Source: Pantoea brenneri
GTDB taxonomy: Bacteria; Pseudomonadota; Gammaproteobacteria; Enterobacterales; Enterobacteriaceae
Direction of reading: 5' to 3'
DNA: 64,000 nucleotides
NCBI GenBank assembly: GCA_002095305.1
Contig: MIEI01000021.1
Location: 1 to 64,000 of the forward strand
Shown here: positions 32,883 to 43,460 of the stretch, piece by piece
Position numbering within the stretch: position 1 is the first letter of the stretch
Layout of the letters: every line of letters starts with the position of its first letter
The notes under the pieces: model-generated
What the model saw: only the letters and a program-made list of their open reading frames with translations
Told to the model about the DNA's origin: nothing
Databases searched by the model: none
Translations under genes and position numbers: made by a program

Positions 32883-34622
32883 GTGCCACGATTTCATGTT
32901 TATTGCATGGCCAGCCTGCTGCTTGCCGCGCCCGCCCTTGAGGCGGCAACGGTACGATTACAGGTAGAAGGTTTAACCGGGGATTTGCAAAAAAACGTCA
33001 GGGCGCGCCTGTCGACCATCGGCAACGATGAAGTCTCGAACGACGGCCGCTTTCGCGCACGCGTTTCGGTAGCGATAAAAGAGGGGCTGCGCGCGCTCGG
33101 CTATTATGAGCCGGAGATTGACTTTGAATCCCGTCCTGCGCCGCCAAAAGGCGGTCGTCCGGTATTGGTGGCGCGGGTCACGCCCGGCGAACCGGTTAAA
33201 ATTGGCGGCAGCAGCATCGTCATAGAAGGCGATGCGCGTAACGATGCCGACTATAAAGCCTGGGTAGCGCAGGGACGGCCCAAAGTAGGCACCCAGCTTA
33301 ACCACGGTCAGTATGATAAATTCAAAAGTGGTTTTTCTAATCTTGCTCTGCGCAATGGTTACTTCGATGGCAACTTTAAGAAAAGCCAGTTAGGCGTATC
33401 GGTCGAACGGCGCGAAGCGTTCTGGGATATTGATTACGACAGTGGTCAGCGTTACCGCTTTGGCGATGTCAGCTTTGAAGGCTCGCAAATTCGCGAGGAG
33501 TATCTGCAAAATCTGGTGCCCTTTAAGCAGGGCGACTATTACACCTCCCGCGATTTAGCCGAGCTGAACCGCCGTCTCTCCGCCACCGGCTGGTTTAACT
33601 CAGTGGTAGTGGCCCCGGAGTTTAAACAGGGCCGCGAAACCAAAGTTCTGCCGCTCAATGCGGTGATGTCACCGCGTACCGAAAACACCATTGAAACCGG
33701 GGTAGGCTACTCGACGGATGTCGGACCGCGCCTGAAAGGCACCTGGAAAAAACCGTGGATCAACGATCGCGGCCACAGTCTGGCAGCCAGCGCCTACGTT
33801 TCAGCGCCGGAGCAGCAGGTCGATCTGAGCTATAAAGTTCCGCTGCTGAAAAGCCCGCTGGAGCAGTATTACACCTTCTCCGGTGGCCTGAAGCGCACCG
33901 ACCTCAACGATACCAAAGCCGATACCACCACGCTGGCGATGTCGCGCAACTGGGACAGCAGCAGTGGCTGGCAGAAAGCGATTAACCTGCGCTGGAGCCT
34001 GGACCACTTTACCCAGGGCAGCGTCACCAACACCACCATGCTGCTCTATCCTGGCGTCAGCGTGAACCGAACCCGCTCACGCGGCGGCTTAATGCCGACC
34101 TGGGGCGACACACAGCGCTACTCGGTGGATGTTTCTGATACCACCTGGGGTTCGGATGTCGATTTCCTGATTCTGCAGGCGCAGAACGTCTGGATCCGCA
34201 CGCTCGGTGATAAACACCGTTTTGTCGCGCGCGGCAATCTCGGCTGGATCGAAACCAACGACTTCGAAAAAGTCCCGCCGGATCTCCGCTTCTTCGCGGG
34301 CGGCGACCGCAGCATTCGCGGTTACAAATACAAAGATATCTCACCACGCGATGAGGACGGCAAACTGACCGGTGCCTCTAAGCTCGCCACCGGATCGCTG
34401 GAATATCAGTACAACGTCAGCGGCAAATGGTGGGGAGCGGTCTTTGTCGACTCGGGCGAAGCGGTCAACGATATCAAACAGAGTAATGTTAAAACCGGCG
34501 CCGGCTTCGGCGTGCGCTGGTCTTCACCGGTGGGGCCGATCAAGCTGGATATCGCCCGACCGATTGGGGATGACGAGGAACATGGATTGCAATTTTACAT
34601 AGGACTGGGGCCTGAACTATGA
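32883..34622 (+). CDS. tamA: translocation and assembly module outer-membrane protein TamA
   Basis: Omp85-family barrel that with TamB supports insertion of outer-membrane proteins and phospholipid traffic. Signal peptide, three POTRA repeats, then a 16-strand barrel with [36 protein letters not shown] and the C-terminal [12 protein letters not shown]. 579 residues (E. coli 577). GTG 32883 has AGGAG 5 bases upstream and begins the signal peptide; upstream codons from 32829 are left out. Overlaps tamB by four bases. Confidence 0.96.
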   Translation: MPRFHVYCMASLLLAAPALEAATVRLQVEGLTGDLQKNVRARLSTIGNDEVSNDGRFRARVSVAIKEGLRALGYYEPEIDFESRPAPPKGGRPVLVARVTPGEPVKIGGSSIVIEGDARNDADYKAWVAQGRPKVGTQLNHGQYDKFKSGFSNLALRNGYFDGNFKKSQLGVSVERREAFWDIDYDSGQRYRFGDVSFEGSQIREEYLQNLVPFKQGDYYTSRDLAELNRRLSATGWFNSVVVAPEFKQGRETKVLPLNAVMSPRTENTIETGVGYSTDVGPRLKGTWKKPWINDRGHSLAASAYVSAPEQQVDLSYKVPLLKSPLEQYYTFSGGLKRTDLNDTKADTTTLAMSRNWDSSSGWQKAINLRWSLDHFTQGSVTNTTMLLYPGVSVNRTRSRGGLMPTWGDTQRYSVDVSDTTWGSDVDFLILQAQNVWIRTLGDKHRFVARGNLGWIETNDFEKVPPDLRFFAGGDRSIRGYKYKDISPRDEDGKLTGASKLATGSLEYQYNVSGKWWGAVFVDSGEAVNDIKQSNVKTGAGFGVRWSSPVGPIKLDIARPIGDDEEHGLQFYIGLGPEL

Positions 34623-37600
34623 AGCTGTGGAAAAAGGTCCTGATCGGCATTCTGATTTTTCTGGTGCTGCTATTAGGCGGCGTGGCGTTTTTAGTCGGCA
34701 CCACGCCCGGTTTACATCTGCTGCTAAACGGTGCCTCACGCTGGGTGCCGGGCTTATCGATCAAGCAGGTCGATGGTGGCTGGCGTAATCTGACCCTGAG
34801 CGGATTGCGTTATGAGATGCCCGGCGTCAGCGTCGATGCCGGTCAGATTCACCTCGCCGTCGATCTCAACTGTCTGCTGCACTCATCGGTCTGCGTGAAC
34901 GATGTTTCGCTGAGCGATATCAGCGTGGTGGTCGACAGTAAGAAAATGACGCCGGCCAGCGAGCCGCCGCCGGAAGAGGAGAGCGGCAACGCCAACCTCA
35001 GCACGCCTTATCCAATCACCCTGCGGCATCTCGGCCTGCACAATATCAATGTGAAAGTTGATGACACCGCCATCTCGCTGCTGGATTTCACCACCGGCCT
35101 GCAGTGGCAGGATCGCGCGCTGACGCTTAATCCGACCCATATTCAAAGCCTGCTGATTGCCCTGCCGAAAGCGGCGCAGGTTGCTGATGAGCAGGTGGTA
35201 CAACCGAAAGTGCAGCAGCCGAAACCGGCGGAGAAGCCGCTGGGTGAAACCCTGCAGGCGATGTTCGCGCAACCGCTGCTGCCGGCGTTACCCGATTTCC
35301 GCTTGCCGCTGGATATTGATGTGCAGCAGATCCTTGGCGAACAGCTGCGCATCACCGGCGACACCGACATTGCGATCGGTCGGCTGCTGCTGAAAGCCAA
35401 AACCGCTGACCGCCAGATGCAGCTCAGCACGCTGGAGGTGGACTCGAACCTCGGCAAGCTGAACGGCAGCGGCCAGGCCACGCTGGCGGATAACTGGCCG
35501 GTCGATTTCACCCTTAACGGTGACGTGAATACCGATCCGATCAAAGGCGAAAAAATCGCGCTGAAGCTTAACGGTGCCATGCGCGATGAGCTGAAGTTGG
35601 CGCTCAACCTTTCCGGTCCGGTGAAAGCACAGCTCGATGCTACTACCCAGCTGGCGGTGGCGGGTTTGCCGCTGTCGCTGCGGCTCACCAGCCCACAGCT
35701 GCGCTGGCCTTTAACCGGTGCGGTGCAGTACCAGGCCGATAACCTCGACTACCAGTTCAAAGGCAAAGCGACCGACTACGTCATGTCGCTGCGTACCGCG
35801 GTGAAAGGGGAAACGGTGCCGCCGGCGAACATTTCACTGACGGGTAAAGGTAACGTCGAGCAGTTCAGCCTCGATAAACTGCGCATCGCGGCATTGCAGG
35901 GCAATATCGATCTGACTGCGCTGGTCGACTGGAGTAAGGCGATCAGCTGGCGCAGTGAACTGACGCTGGCCGGCATCAATACCGCTCAGCAGTATCCCGA
36001 CTGGCCCGCCCGGCTGGATGGCAAAATTACTACCCGCGGCAGTCTCTACGGCGGAAGCTGGCAGTTAAGCGTGCCGCAGCTACAGCTGAAAGGGAATGTG
36101 AAGCAGAATGCGGTCACGGCGGATGGCTCGCTCACCGGCAACAGCTACAACCAGTGGAAGATACCCGGCATTAAACTGGCGCTGGGTCGTAATCATCTGG
36201 ATGTGAAGGGCGCTTTGGGTGAGCAGCTGGATCTTGATGCCAGCATCGACGCGCCTCAGCTCGACAATGCGCTGCCGGGCCTGGGCGGCGTGGTCAACGG
36301 CACGATTAAAGCGCGTGGCACCCTGAGCGCGCCGCAGCTGCTGGCCGATCTCAATGCCCGTGGCCTGCGCTGGCAGCAGATGCAGATTAACCGCGTCACG
36401 CTGAACGGTGATGTCCGCTCCGGCGAGCAGGTGGCCGGCAAGCTGCAGTTGCGCGTCGAACAGCTGAAGCAGGATGCGCTCAGCATTAACCTGCTGACCC
36501 TGAATGCCGACGGCAACGAGCATCAGCATCAGCTGAAGCTCAATGTGCAGGGCGAGCCGGTGTCAGGTCAGCTGGCGCTGAACGGCAGCTTTGACCGCCA
36601 GGCGCAGCGCTGGAAAGGCGAACTGAACAATACCCGCTTCGATACCCCGGTAGGAGAATGGCGACTGACGCGGGCGATGGCTATCGACTACCTCAATAGC
36701 AAACAGACCGCCACCATCGGGCCGCACTGCTGGCAGAACCCGAATGCCCAGCTCTGCGTACCGGAACCGGTGGAAGCCGGTCCGAGCGGCAAGGCGCACG
36801 TGGTACTGAATCGCTTTGATCTGGCGATGGTTAAACCGTTTATGCCTGATGCGACCCAGCTCAGCGGCGTATTCAGCGGTGACGTGCGGGTTAACTGGCG
36901 TGCCGGCGAAGGCCTGCCAACCGGTACGGTGTCGCTGAAGGGTAACGGCGTCAAAGTTCAGCAGGATGTGCAGGGCAATACGCTGCCCGTCGCCTTCGAT
37001 ACCCTGAACCTGAATGCGGCGCTGCGTGACGGCCGTGCGCAGCTCGACTGGCTGATCCGCATCGCCAACAACGGTCAGCTGGATGGTAACGTCCAGATCA
37101 CCGATCCGGAAAACCGCCGCACGCTGGGCGGCAACGTCAATATCCGCAATCTGTCGCTGGCGATGCTGAACCCGGCACTGATGCAGGGCGAGAAGATCAA
37201 AGGCAACCTGAACAGCAGTTTACGGCTGGCGGGCAGCGTGCAGCAGCCGCAGGTGTTTGGTCAGCTCGGCCTGTCTGATGTCGATGTTGATGGCAGCTTC
37301 ATGCCGGTCGATCTGACCGCCGCCAACCTCAATCTGGTGTTTAACGGCATGAGTTCGACCCTCAACGGGCTGATTCAGACCGCGCAGGGCAACATCAACC
37401 TCAACGGTAACGCCGACTGGAGCCAGCTTGATAACTGGCGTGCACGTGTAGCGGCGCAGGGCAGCCGGGTCCGGGTAACGGTGCCGCCGATGGTGCGGAT
37501 GGATGTCTCGCCGGATCTGGTGTTTGAAGCCACGCCTGCGGCATTTAACCTGTCGGGCCGGGTGGATGTTCCCTGGGCGCGCATCACGGTGCAGGAAGTG

Positions 37601-38389
37601 CCGGAAAGCGCCACCGGCGTCTCTTCGGATGAAGTGATGCTGGATCAGAACCTCAAGCCGATTCAGCCGCAAACCGCCGCCATTCCAATCAACAGCAATT
37701 TGGTGATCCACGTCGGTAATGATGTGCGGCTCTCCGCGTTCGGACTGAAAGCGAAGCTCAATGGCGATCTCAAACTGGTGCAGGACAAATCCGGCCTCGG
37801 CCTCAACGGCCAGATCAATATTCCTTCCGGCCGTTTCCACGCCTATGGCCAGGATCTGATTGTGCGTAAGGGCGAGCTACAGTTTGCCGGACCGCCTGAC
37901 CAGCCTTACATCAACCTTGAAGCGATCCGTAACCCGGAGGCGACTGAAGATGATGTCACCGCCGGACTGCGCGTCACCGGCCTGGCAGACGAGCCAAAAG
38001 CTGAAGTCTTCTCCGATCCGGCGATGTCGCAACAGGAAGCGCTCTCTTACCTGCTGCGCGGTCAGGGACTCGGCAGCGACGGCGACAGTAACGCGTTAAC
38101 CTCAGCGCTTGTTGGCTTAGGGGTTGCACAAAGTGGGCAGGTTGTGGGTAAAATCGGCGAGACATTCGGTGTCAGTAATCTGGCCCTTGATACTGCCGGT
38201 GTTGGCGACAGCCAGCAGGTGCAGGTCAGCGGCTATGTACTACCGGGTCTGCAGGTAAAATACGGTGTTGGCATATTTGATTCACTGGCGACGTTAACCT
38301 TGCGTTACCGCCTGATGCCTAAACTCTATCTGGAAGCCGTGTCCGGTGTGGATCAGGCTCTCGATTTGCTCTATCAGTTTGAGTTTTAG
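34619..38389 (+). CDS. tamB: translocation and assembly module inner-membrane protein TamB
   Basis: 1256-residue periplasm-spanning bridge-like protein anchored by one N-terminal TM ([22 protein letters not shown]), with a long beta-taco filament of repeats and a C-terminal DUF490 domain ([23 protein letters not shown]) that contacts TamA. E. coli 1259. Start overlaps the tamA stop. Confidence 0.97.
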   Translation: MKLWKKVLIGILIFLVLLLGGVAFLVGTTPGLHLLLNGASRWVPGLSIKQVDGGWRNLTLSGLRYEMPGVSVDAGQIHLAVDLNCLLHSSVCVNDVSLSDISVVVDSKKMTPASEPPPEEESGNANLSTPYPITLRHLGLHNINVKVDDTAISLLDFTTGLQWQDRALTLNPTHIQSLLIALPKAAQVADEQVVQPKVQQPKPAEKPLGETLQAMFAQPLLPALPDFRLPLDIDVQQILGEQLRITGDTDIAIGRLLLKAKTADRQMQLSTLEVDSNLGKLNGSGQATLADNWPVDFTLNGDVNTDPIKGEKIALKLNGAMRDELKLALNLSGPVKAQLDATTQLAVAGLPLSLRLTSPQLRWPLTGAVQYQADNLDYQFKGKATDYVMSLRTAVKGETVPPANISLTGKGNVEQFSLDKLRIAALQGNIDLTALVDWSKAISWRSELTLAGINTAQQYPDWPARLDGKITTRGSLYGGSWQLSVPQLQLKGNVKQNAVTADGSLTGNSYNQWKIPGIKLALGRNHLDVKGALGEQLDLDASIDAPQLDNALPGLGGVVNGTIKARGTLSAPQLLADLNARGLRWQQMQINRVTLNGDVRSGEQVAGKLQLRVEQLKQDALSINLLTLNADGNEHQHQLKLNVQGEPVSGQLALNGSFDRQAQRWKGELNNTRFDTPVGEWRLTRAMAIDYLNSKQTATIGPHCWQNPNAQLCVPEPVEAGPSGKAHVVLNRFDLAMVKPFMPDATQLSGVFSGDVRVNWRAGEGLPTGTVSLKGNGVKVQQDVQGNTLPVAFDTLNLNAALRDGRAQLDWLIRIANNGQLDGNVQITDPENRRTLGGNVNIRNLSLAMLNPALMQGEKIKGNLNSSLRLAGSVQQPQVFGQLGLSDVDVDGSFMPVDLTAANLNLVFNGMSSTLNGLIQTAQGNINLNGNADWSQLDNWRARVAAQGSRVRVTVPPMVRMDVSPDLVFEATPAAFNLSGRVDVPWARITVQEVPESATGVSSDEVMLDQNLKPIQPQTAAIPINSNLVIHVGNDVRLSAFGLKAKLNGDLKLVQDKSGLGLNGQINIPSGRFHAYGQDLIVRKGELQFAGPPDQPYINLEAIRNPEATEDDVTAGLRVTGLADEPKAEVFSDPAMSQQEALSYLLRGQGLGSDGDSNALTSALVGLGVAQSGQVVGKIGETFGVSNLALDTAGVGDSQQVQVSGYVLPGLQVKYGVGIFDSLATLTLRYRLMPKLYLEAVSGVDQALDLLYQFEF

Positions 38390-38391
38390 CA

Positions 38392-38745
38392 ATGCGAATA
38401 ATTGTCTACGGCAGTTTACGGCGCAAACAGGGAAACAGTCACTGGATGACGAATGCGCAATGGCTGGGTGATTTCCAGATTGAGGGCTTTGAGCTCTACA
38501 GTCTGGGACATTATCCCGGCGTGATTGAAGGCAATGGAGCGGTGCAGTGTGAAGTGTACCGCATTGATGCCTCCACCCTTGGCGAGCTGGATGCGTTACG
38601 CACCAAGGGAGGGGAGTACAAACGTCATCTGATTCAGACGCCGTTTGGCAGCGCATGGCTTTATGTTTATCAACGCTCAGTGGCAGGACGCCAGCGTATC
38701 ATGAGCGGGGACTGGCTAAAGCGTGATGAAGAGCCAGAGGCCTGA
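38392..38745 (+). CDS. ytfP: gamma-glutamylcyclotransferase-fold protein YtfP
   Basis: 117 residues with the family start RIIVYGSLRRKQGNSHWM (YGSL motif binding the substrate) and a conserved glutamate region (LDALRTKGGEYKR). Enzyme activity in enterics is not settled. Starts two bases after the tamB stop, hence one operon with tamA-tamB. Confidence 0.93.
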   Translation: MRIIVYGSLRRKQGNSHWMTNAQWLGDFQIEGFELYSLGHYPGVIEGNGAVQCEVYRIDASTLGELDALRTKGGEYKRHLIQTPFGSAWLYVYQRSVAGRQRIMSGDWLKRDEEPEA

Positions 38746-38746
38746 A

Positions 38747-38782
38747 CAAAAACACCGTCCAGTTGGACGGTGTTTTTTTTTC
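38747..38782. terminator. bidirectional terminator between ytfP and ppa
   Basis: ACACCGTCCA/TGGACGGTGT perfect 10-bp stem with a 2-base loop; A-run before and ten T after. Confidence 0.93.
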
Positions 38783-38804
38783 GACTTATCGGCTGACAGC
38801 AGAA

Positions 38805-39335
38805 TTACTTCTTCTGTGCGCGCTCGTAAGAGGAGATGATTTCGGCTTTAGCAGCTTCGGCATTATCCCAGCCATCCACTTTCACCCATTTGCCTTTTTC
38901 CAGATCTTTGTAATGTTCAAAGAAGTGGGTGATCTGTGCGCGCAGCAGTTCTGGCAGGTCGTTCACATCTTTAATGTGATCGTACTCTTTAGAGAGTTTG
39001 GTGTGCGGAACCGCAACCAGTTTGGCATCTTCGCCAGACTCGTCGGTCATTTTCAGCACGCCAACCGGACGGCAGCGGATCACAGAACCTGGCTCCAGCG
39101 GGTATGGCGTTGGGACCAGCACGTCAACCGGATCACCATCCAGTGACAGGGTGTGGTTGATGTAGCCGTAGTTGCACGGATAGAACATGGCGGTAGACAT
39201 GAAGCGGTCTACAAACAGGGCACCAGACTCTTTATCAACTTCATATTTGATCGGATCGGCATTGGCCGGGATCTCAATGATTACGTAGATATCTTCTGGC
39301 AGGTCTTTACCTGCTGGCACCTGGTTCAAACTCAT
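38805..39335 (-). CDS. ppa: inorganic pyrophosphatase
   Basis: Hydrolyses pyrophosphate, pulling biosynthetic reactions forward. Signature DGDPVDVLV binds magnesium; [32 protein letters not shown] and [11 protein letters not shown] match E. coli. 176 residues as there. Confidence 0.98.
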   Translation of the reverse strand: MSLNQVPAGKDLPEDIYVIIEIPANADPIKYEVDKESGALFVDRFMSTAMFYPCNYGYINHTLSLDGDPVDVLVPTPYPLEPGSVIRCRPVGVLKMTDESGEDAKLVAVPHTKLSKEYDHIKDVNDLPELLRAQITHFFEHYKDLEKGKWVKVDGWDNAEAAKAEIISSYERAQKK

Positions 39336-39373
39336 CGGGCATTCCTTCAGTAGTCGTATGTTGAGTGTCGGCT

Positions 39374-39379
39374 ATTATA
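39374..39379 (-). promoter_or_regulatory. -10 element of the ppa promoter
   Basis: TATAAT on the minus strand, 38 bases upstream of the ppa start; no good -35 at the usual spacing. Confidence 0.5.
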
Positions 39380-39435
39380 GCCAACTGACTCTGAAAGTAT
39401 GCCCTCTTTTTGGCGTTTCGGAATGCACCCTAACG

Positions 39436-39885
39436 CTACTTTGCCGCGACAAACAGCGAAACAATTCCGGCTGCAATCAGCGGTCCGACCGGCACGCCGC
39501 GGAAAAACGCCACGCCAATCACCGTACCAATCAATAACCCGCCAATGACCGAGGGCTGAACGCTCATAAAGTTAACGCCGCGACCGCCCAGCCAGGCGAC
39601 AAAAATGCCGACCAGAATCGCCACGATCGACTTCCAGTTGGCAAAGGATTTGAGCAAGGTTGAGGCGGGCAGCGATCCGCTGGCCAGCGGCGCCATCACC
39701 GCCACGGTCAGGATAATGATGCCTAAGGTAATGCCCTGCTTCTCTACATAGGGGAAAAATTGCGCCAGCGGCGTAATCTTGATCGCCAGCAGCACCAGAA
39801 TGGAGATGGTGACGGCGTTGTTGTGAACGAAATAACTCAGAATGGCGAGGCAGATCAGAATAATGGTCGAGGCATAAGCAGCCAT
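39436..39885 (-). CDS. yeaL: DUF441 inner-membrane protein (YeaL-like)
   Basis: 149 residues, four or five hydrophobic segments ([77 protein letters not shown]). DUF441 family, function unknown. In E. coli yeaL is elsewhere in the chromosome, so this is either a moved yeaL or a second copy. Confidence 0.88.
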   Translation of the reverse strand: MAAYASTIILICLAILSYFVHNNAVTISILVLLAIKITPLAQFFPYVEKQGITLGIIILTVAVMAPLASGSLPASTLLKSFANWKSIVAILVGIFVAWLGGRGVNFMSVQPSVIGGLLIGTVIGVAFFRGVPVGPLIAAGIVSLFVAAK

Positions 39886-39948
39886 GGTTTCTCCCTGAAA
39901 ATGAATGGATGCGCTGAGGACTTCAGCCAGCGCATAAACGGGTGGTAA

Positions 39949-40359
39949 TCAACAATCATCCGGATTAGCGCAGCTGCCGGTGCTCAGCGATTGCAACATC
40001 AGCGCCTGGTTACGCACCAGGCTGACGCTCTGCGCACTCAGCGCCACGCTGCCGAGCGTGCCCTGCGCGCTGAGCTGACTGCGGCTGGCCGCCAGCCAGC
40101 TGTCACGGTAGCTGAGCCAGGCACGCTGGGCCTGACGTAAGCTGTTTTTAGGCTCGCCGGTTAACCGGTTCATCAGTTTGCCATACTGATTATTCATCTC
40201 CTGATCCCAGGCTTTACTGGCTGCGGCATAACACTGATTCATCGCAAGGGTGGTCGATGCGCCGTTCAGGCAGTGCGCCAGAGCGGCATCCGCCGGCCGA
40301 TCCTGCGCCATTGCCACGTCGCTGGCCAACAGCAGGGCCAGAAGCCATCCTGTTTTCAT
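39949..40359 (-). CDS. LprI-like DUF1311 periplasmic protein
   Basis: 136 residues. Signal peptide (KTGWLLALLLASDVAMAQ), then a DUF1311 domain with paired cysteines (AHCLNGAST... NQCYAAASKAWDQEMNNQYGKLM) and QRAWLSYRD. The family includes the mycobacterial lysozyme inhibitor LprI, but activity here is unknown. ATG 40359 begins the signal peptide. Confidence 0.85.
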   Translation of the reverse strand: MKTGWLLALLLASDVAMAQDRPADAALAHCLNGASTTLAMNQCYAAASKAWDQEMNNQYGKLMNRLTGEPKNSLRQAQRAWLSYRDSWLAASRSQLSAQGTLGSVALSAQSVSLVRNQALMLQSLSTGSCANPDDC

Positions 40360-40443
40360 TATTCTTCCCCGGGTAACTGATAAGCGGCGTCCAGCTTGAT
40401 AGATGTCTCCGTGATGATCAAGTCGATAACCATTCATTAAGGT

Positions 40444-40471
40444 TAAAGTTTAGCGGGGTGATGGCCGATAC
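40444..40471 (+). promoter_or_regulatory. FliA (sigma-28) promoter of the second chemoreceptor
   Basis: TAAAGTTT (8 of 8), 12-base spacer, GCCGATAC (7 of 8) against TAAAGTTT-N11-GCCGATAA. The spacer is one base longer than consensus. Confidence 0.78.
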
Positions 40472-40530
40472 CTGTTCCGTTTTAGGGCCGCTGGAAATTT
40501 CGCCTTTTCTCATACACGGAAACTATCAAG

Positions 40531-42090
40531 ATGAAACAGTTATCACTTCGCACGGGGTTGCTGGCATTGCTGGCATTTATGACACTGCTGCTGTTGGCGG
40601 TGAGTTTTATGGGTATCGTGGCAATTAACAAAGGGAACCGGTCGCTGGATGTAATTAATCGCATTCAGGGAGTTGAGCTGAACAGCCTGTATCAGAGCAA
40701 CGCGGATTTAATGCGCGCCCGCGCCAACGCGGCGCTGGCGGTGAGAAAAATTGAAATTGGTTTGCTGGAAGAGGGGGCCGGCGTCACTAAGCTGGCACAG
40801 GCCGATGTGCTGACATCACAGCAGAACCTGAAGCGTTTTATTGATGCGGGCACGGTCACGGCACACGGCAAAAAGCTGGCGGATGCGGTGGCAGGCAGCT
40901 ACAAAGCCTATCTTGAGCAGGGAATCCGGCCAATGATGAGCGCGCTGGATAAGCAATATACCGACGAATATTACCAGCTGCTGGAGGGCAACCTGGCCTC
41001 ACTGGCTGCCCGCTACAGCAAAGCGGTGGATGATTTCGGCCAGTACGCCAATCAGGTAACCGCCGCGCAGCTGGCTCAGGCGGCCTATAACGAAACCAAA
41101 ATGAAAGTTCTGATCGCCGTTGCGGTGGTGCTGACGCTGCTGTTGCTGGTGCTCGCCTGGCAGCTGCTGCGCCGGATGCTACTTCAGCCGCTTAACAACG
41201 CCATTGTGCATCTCGAACAGGTTGCCGCTGGCGACTTATCACAAACCCTACCGGCAGCCGGTAACAATGAACTGGGACGGCTCAACCATGCGCTGGCAGA
41301 GATGCAGCAGGCGTTGCGCGCCTCGGTCAGCCAGGTGCGGGAAGCCAGCCTGCAAATCGACATCGGCAGCCGTGAACTGGCCGCGGGCAACGTCAATCTG
41401 TCGCAGCGCACCGAAGAGTCCGCAGCCTCGCTGGAGCAGACTGCAGCCAGCATGGAGCAGTTAACCGCAACGGTGCGGCTCAATGCCAGCAACGCGCAGC
41501 AGGCACATCAGCTGGCGAATGCGGTGTCAGATACCGCCGATCGCGGCGCTGAAGTGGTGTGCTACGTGATGGAGAAAATGCATGAGATCACCGACAGCGC
41601 CAATCGCATCGGCGACATTCTCAGCGTAATCGACGGTATCGCCTTCCAGACCAATATCCTGGCACTTAATGCAGCGGTTGAAGCGGCGCGCGCCGGTGAA
41701 CAGGGCCGCGGTTTCGCGGTGGTTGCCAATGAAGTGCGCACCCTGGCGCAGCGCAGCGCCAACGCCGCCAAAGAGATCCGTACGCTGATCGGGGATTCGC
41801 AGACGCGGGTCAAAGAGGGCAGCGAGATGGCGACGCGTGCCGGGGAAACCATGGATGAAATTTCAGGTGAGGTGATGCGCGTCACCGCGCTGATGAAAGA
41901 GATCTCAATGGCCTCTGACGAGCAGAGCCGCGGCATTGAGCAGGTCAACCTGGCAGTAACGCAGATGGATGAAGCCGCACAGCAGAACGCCGCGCTGGTG
42001 GAGCAGGCAACTGCGGCGACCCAGTCGCTGGAGGCCCAGTCCGGTCAGCTACAGGCGACCATGGCGCAGTTCCGCTTGCAGCCGGTCTGA
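40531..42090 (+). CDS. Tar/Tsr-type methyl-accepting chemotaxis protein
   Basis: 519-residue chemoreceptor. TM1 (about 8-30), a periplasmic four-helix sensor of about 150 residues, TM2 (about 190-212), HAMP, methylation helices (TEESAASLEQTAASMEQLTA), signalling tip [20 protein letters not shown]. It ends FRLQPV without the NWETF tether for CheR/CheB. Ligand unknown. It has its own FliA promoter. Confidence 0.94.
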   Translation: MKQLSLRTGLLALLAFMTLLLLAVSFMGIVAINKGNRSLDVINRIQGVELNSLYQSNADLMRARANAALAVRKIEIGLLEEGAGVTKLAQADVLTSQQNLKRFIDAGTVTAHGKKLADAVAGSYKAYLEQGIRPMMSALDKQYTDEYYQLLEGNLASLAARYSKAVDDFGQYANQVTAAQLAQAAYNETKMKVLIAVAVVLTLLLLVLAWQLLRRMLLQPLNNAIVHLEQVAAGDLSQTLPAAGNNELGRLNHALAEMQQALRASVSQVREASLQIDIGSRELAAGNVNLSQRTEESAASLEQTAASMEQLTATVRLNASNAQQAHQLANAVSDTADRGAEVVCYVMEKMHEITDSANRIGDILSVIDGIAFQTNILALNAAVEAARAGEQGRGFAVVANEVRTLAQRSANAAKEIRTLIGDSQTRVKEGSEMATRAGETMDEISGEVMRVTALMKEISMASDEQSRGIEQVNLAVTQMDEAAQQNAALVEQATAATQSLEAQSGQLQATMAQFRLQPV

Positions 42091-42093
42091 AAG

Positions 42094-42120
42094 CAAAAAA
42101 AGGCGCGATATTCGCGCCCT
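42094..42120 (-). terminator. hairpin terminator on the fbp side (distal)
   Basis: GGCGCGA/TCGCGCC palindrome (42102-42119), with T7 on the minus strand (A7 at 42095-42101), so it stops transcripts coming from fbp. A copy of the hairpin lies at 42249-42271. Confidence 0.7.
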
Positions 42121-42248
42121 CAGACAGCAGACCAACTCAATGTGATGGGAGCACACGTCAGTAGCAAAGCATCGCGGGCCACGGATGGCATTTTTGCGTC
42201 TTTGCGGAGGACGTTTGCTCCCTGAGCCAGGGCCTGTTTAATAACGTC

Positions 42249-42273
42249 AGGGCGCGATATTCGCGCCCTTTGA
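42249..42273 (+). terminator. hairpin terminator on the chemoreceptor side (distal)
   Basis: AGGGCGCGA/TCGCGCCCT with TTTGATT after it. Repeats the 42101-42120 hairpin; placed so that it serves the plus-strand chemoreceptor. Confidence 0.65.
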
Positions 42274-42284
42274 TTGTCGTCAGA

Positions 42285-43292
42285 TTAGCCCTGGCGGCAA
42301 TCCGGGAATTCGCCCAGGAAACGCTCAACGTCGTTGACCATCGCCTCGTTACCGCAGTAAAACGGGCAGCGCTGATGCAGCGTGACCGGCGGGATATCCA
42401 GAATACGTTTCTGACCATCGCTGGCCTTACCGCCTGCCTGCTCCGCGAGGAACGCCATCGGGTTGCACTCATACAGCAGACGCAGCTTACCTTGCGGATG
42501 GCTGGCGGTGCTTGGGTAGAGGTAGATGCCGCCCTTCAGCAGGTTACGGTGGAAATCGGCCACCAGCGATCCGATATAGCGGGAAGTGTAAGGACGGTGC
42601 GTAGCAATATCCTCTTCCTGACAGAACTTCAGGTATTTCTTCACGCCCTGCGGGAAACGAATGTAGTTACCTTCGTTAATCGAATAGGTATAACCGGTTT
42701 CCGGGTAGGTCATGCGCTCGTGGCTCAGGCAGAAAACGCCCAGCGACGGATCGTAGGTGAACGCATGCACGCCTGCACCGGTGGTGTAGACCATCATGGT
42801 TGACGAACCGTACACCACGTAACCGGCAGCGACCTGCTTGTTGCCCGGCTGCATAAAGTCAGCTTCGACAACCGGCGTACCCGGCTCACTGACGCGGCGA
42901 TAGATAGAAAAGATAGTACCGACAGAAACGTTAACGTCGATGTTCGACGACCCATCCAGCGGATCCATCAACACCACGTATTTACCGTTTTCCTCACCTT
43001 CAAAGATAACGAACTCGTCCTCTTCTTCAGACGCGATACCGGCGACGATGCCACGGGCTTTCAATGCCGCTTTCAGTTTTTCGTTGGCGAACAGATCCAA
43101 TTTCATCTGCTGCTCACCCTGAACATTCTCAACCCCACTGGCACCGAGAATATCCACTAAACCGGCTTTGTTAATGTCGCGGTGGATAATTTTGGCACCC
43201 AGCTTGATGGCTGAAATCAGCGCCGTCAGTTCACCTGTGGCGTGCGGAAAGTCGTGTTGCTTCTCGACGATAAATTCGCCTAACGTTTTCAT
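42285..43292 (-). CDS. fbp: fructose-1,6-bisphosphatase, class I
   Basis: Gluconeogenic phosphatase; removes the 1-phosphate of fructose 1,6-bisphosphate. [24 protein letters not shown] is the metal and substrate motif; [11 protein letters not shown] and NEGNYIRFP also match. 335 residues (E. coli 332). ATG 43292 gives [15 protein letters not shown] as in E. coli; 12 more in-frame codons upstream are not used. Divergent from mpl. Confidence 0.97.
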   Translation of the reverse strand: MKTLGEFIVEKQHDFPHATGELTALISAIKLGAKIIHRDINKAGLVDILGASGVENVQGEQQMKLDLFANEKLKAALKARGIVAGIASEEEDEFVIFEGEENGKYVVLMDPLDGSSNIDVNVSVGTIFSIYRRVSEPGTPVVEADFMQPGNKQVAAGYVVYGSSTMMVYTTGAGVHAFTYDPSLGVFCLSHERMTYPETGYTYSINEGNYIRFPQGVKKYLKFCQEEDIATHRPYTSRYIGSLVADFHRNLLKGGIYLYPSTASHPQGKLRLLYECNPMAFLAEQAGGKASDGQKRILDIPPVTLHQRCPFYCGNEAMVNDVERFLGEFPDCRQG

Positions 43293-43460
43293 AACACATT
43301 CCCTGAATCTTCGATGGAGTGGCAGCATGCGTAACAGTCTGCCAACGTATGCGTACGCAGTTTAGCCGATTGAACTTCAAAAACCATAGTCCTAATCCGT
43401 TTCTTCCGTCTGCGAGCAGCGTTACACTGTGCGCCGAACTTTTGAGTAATGGATCTCGTT

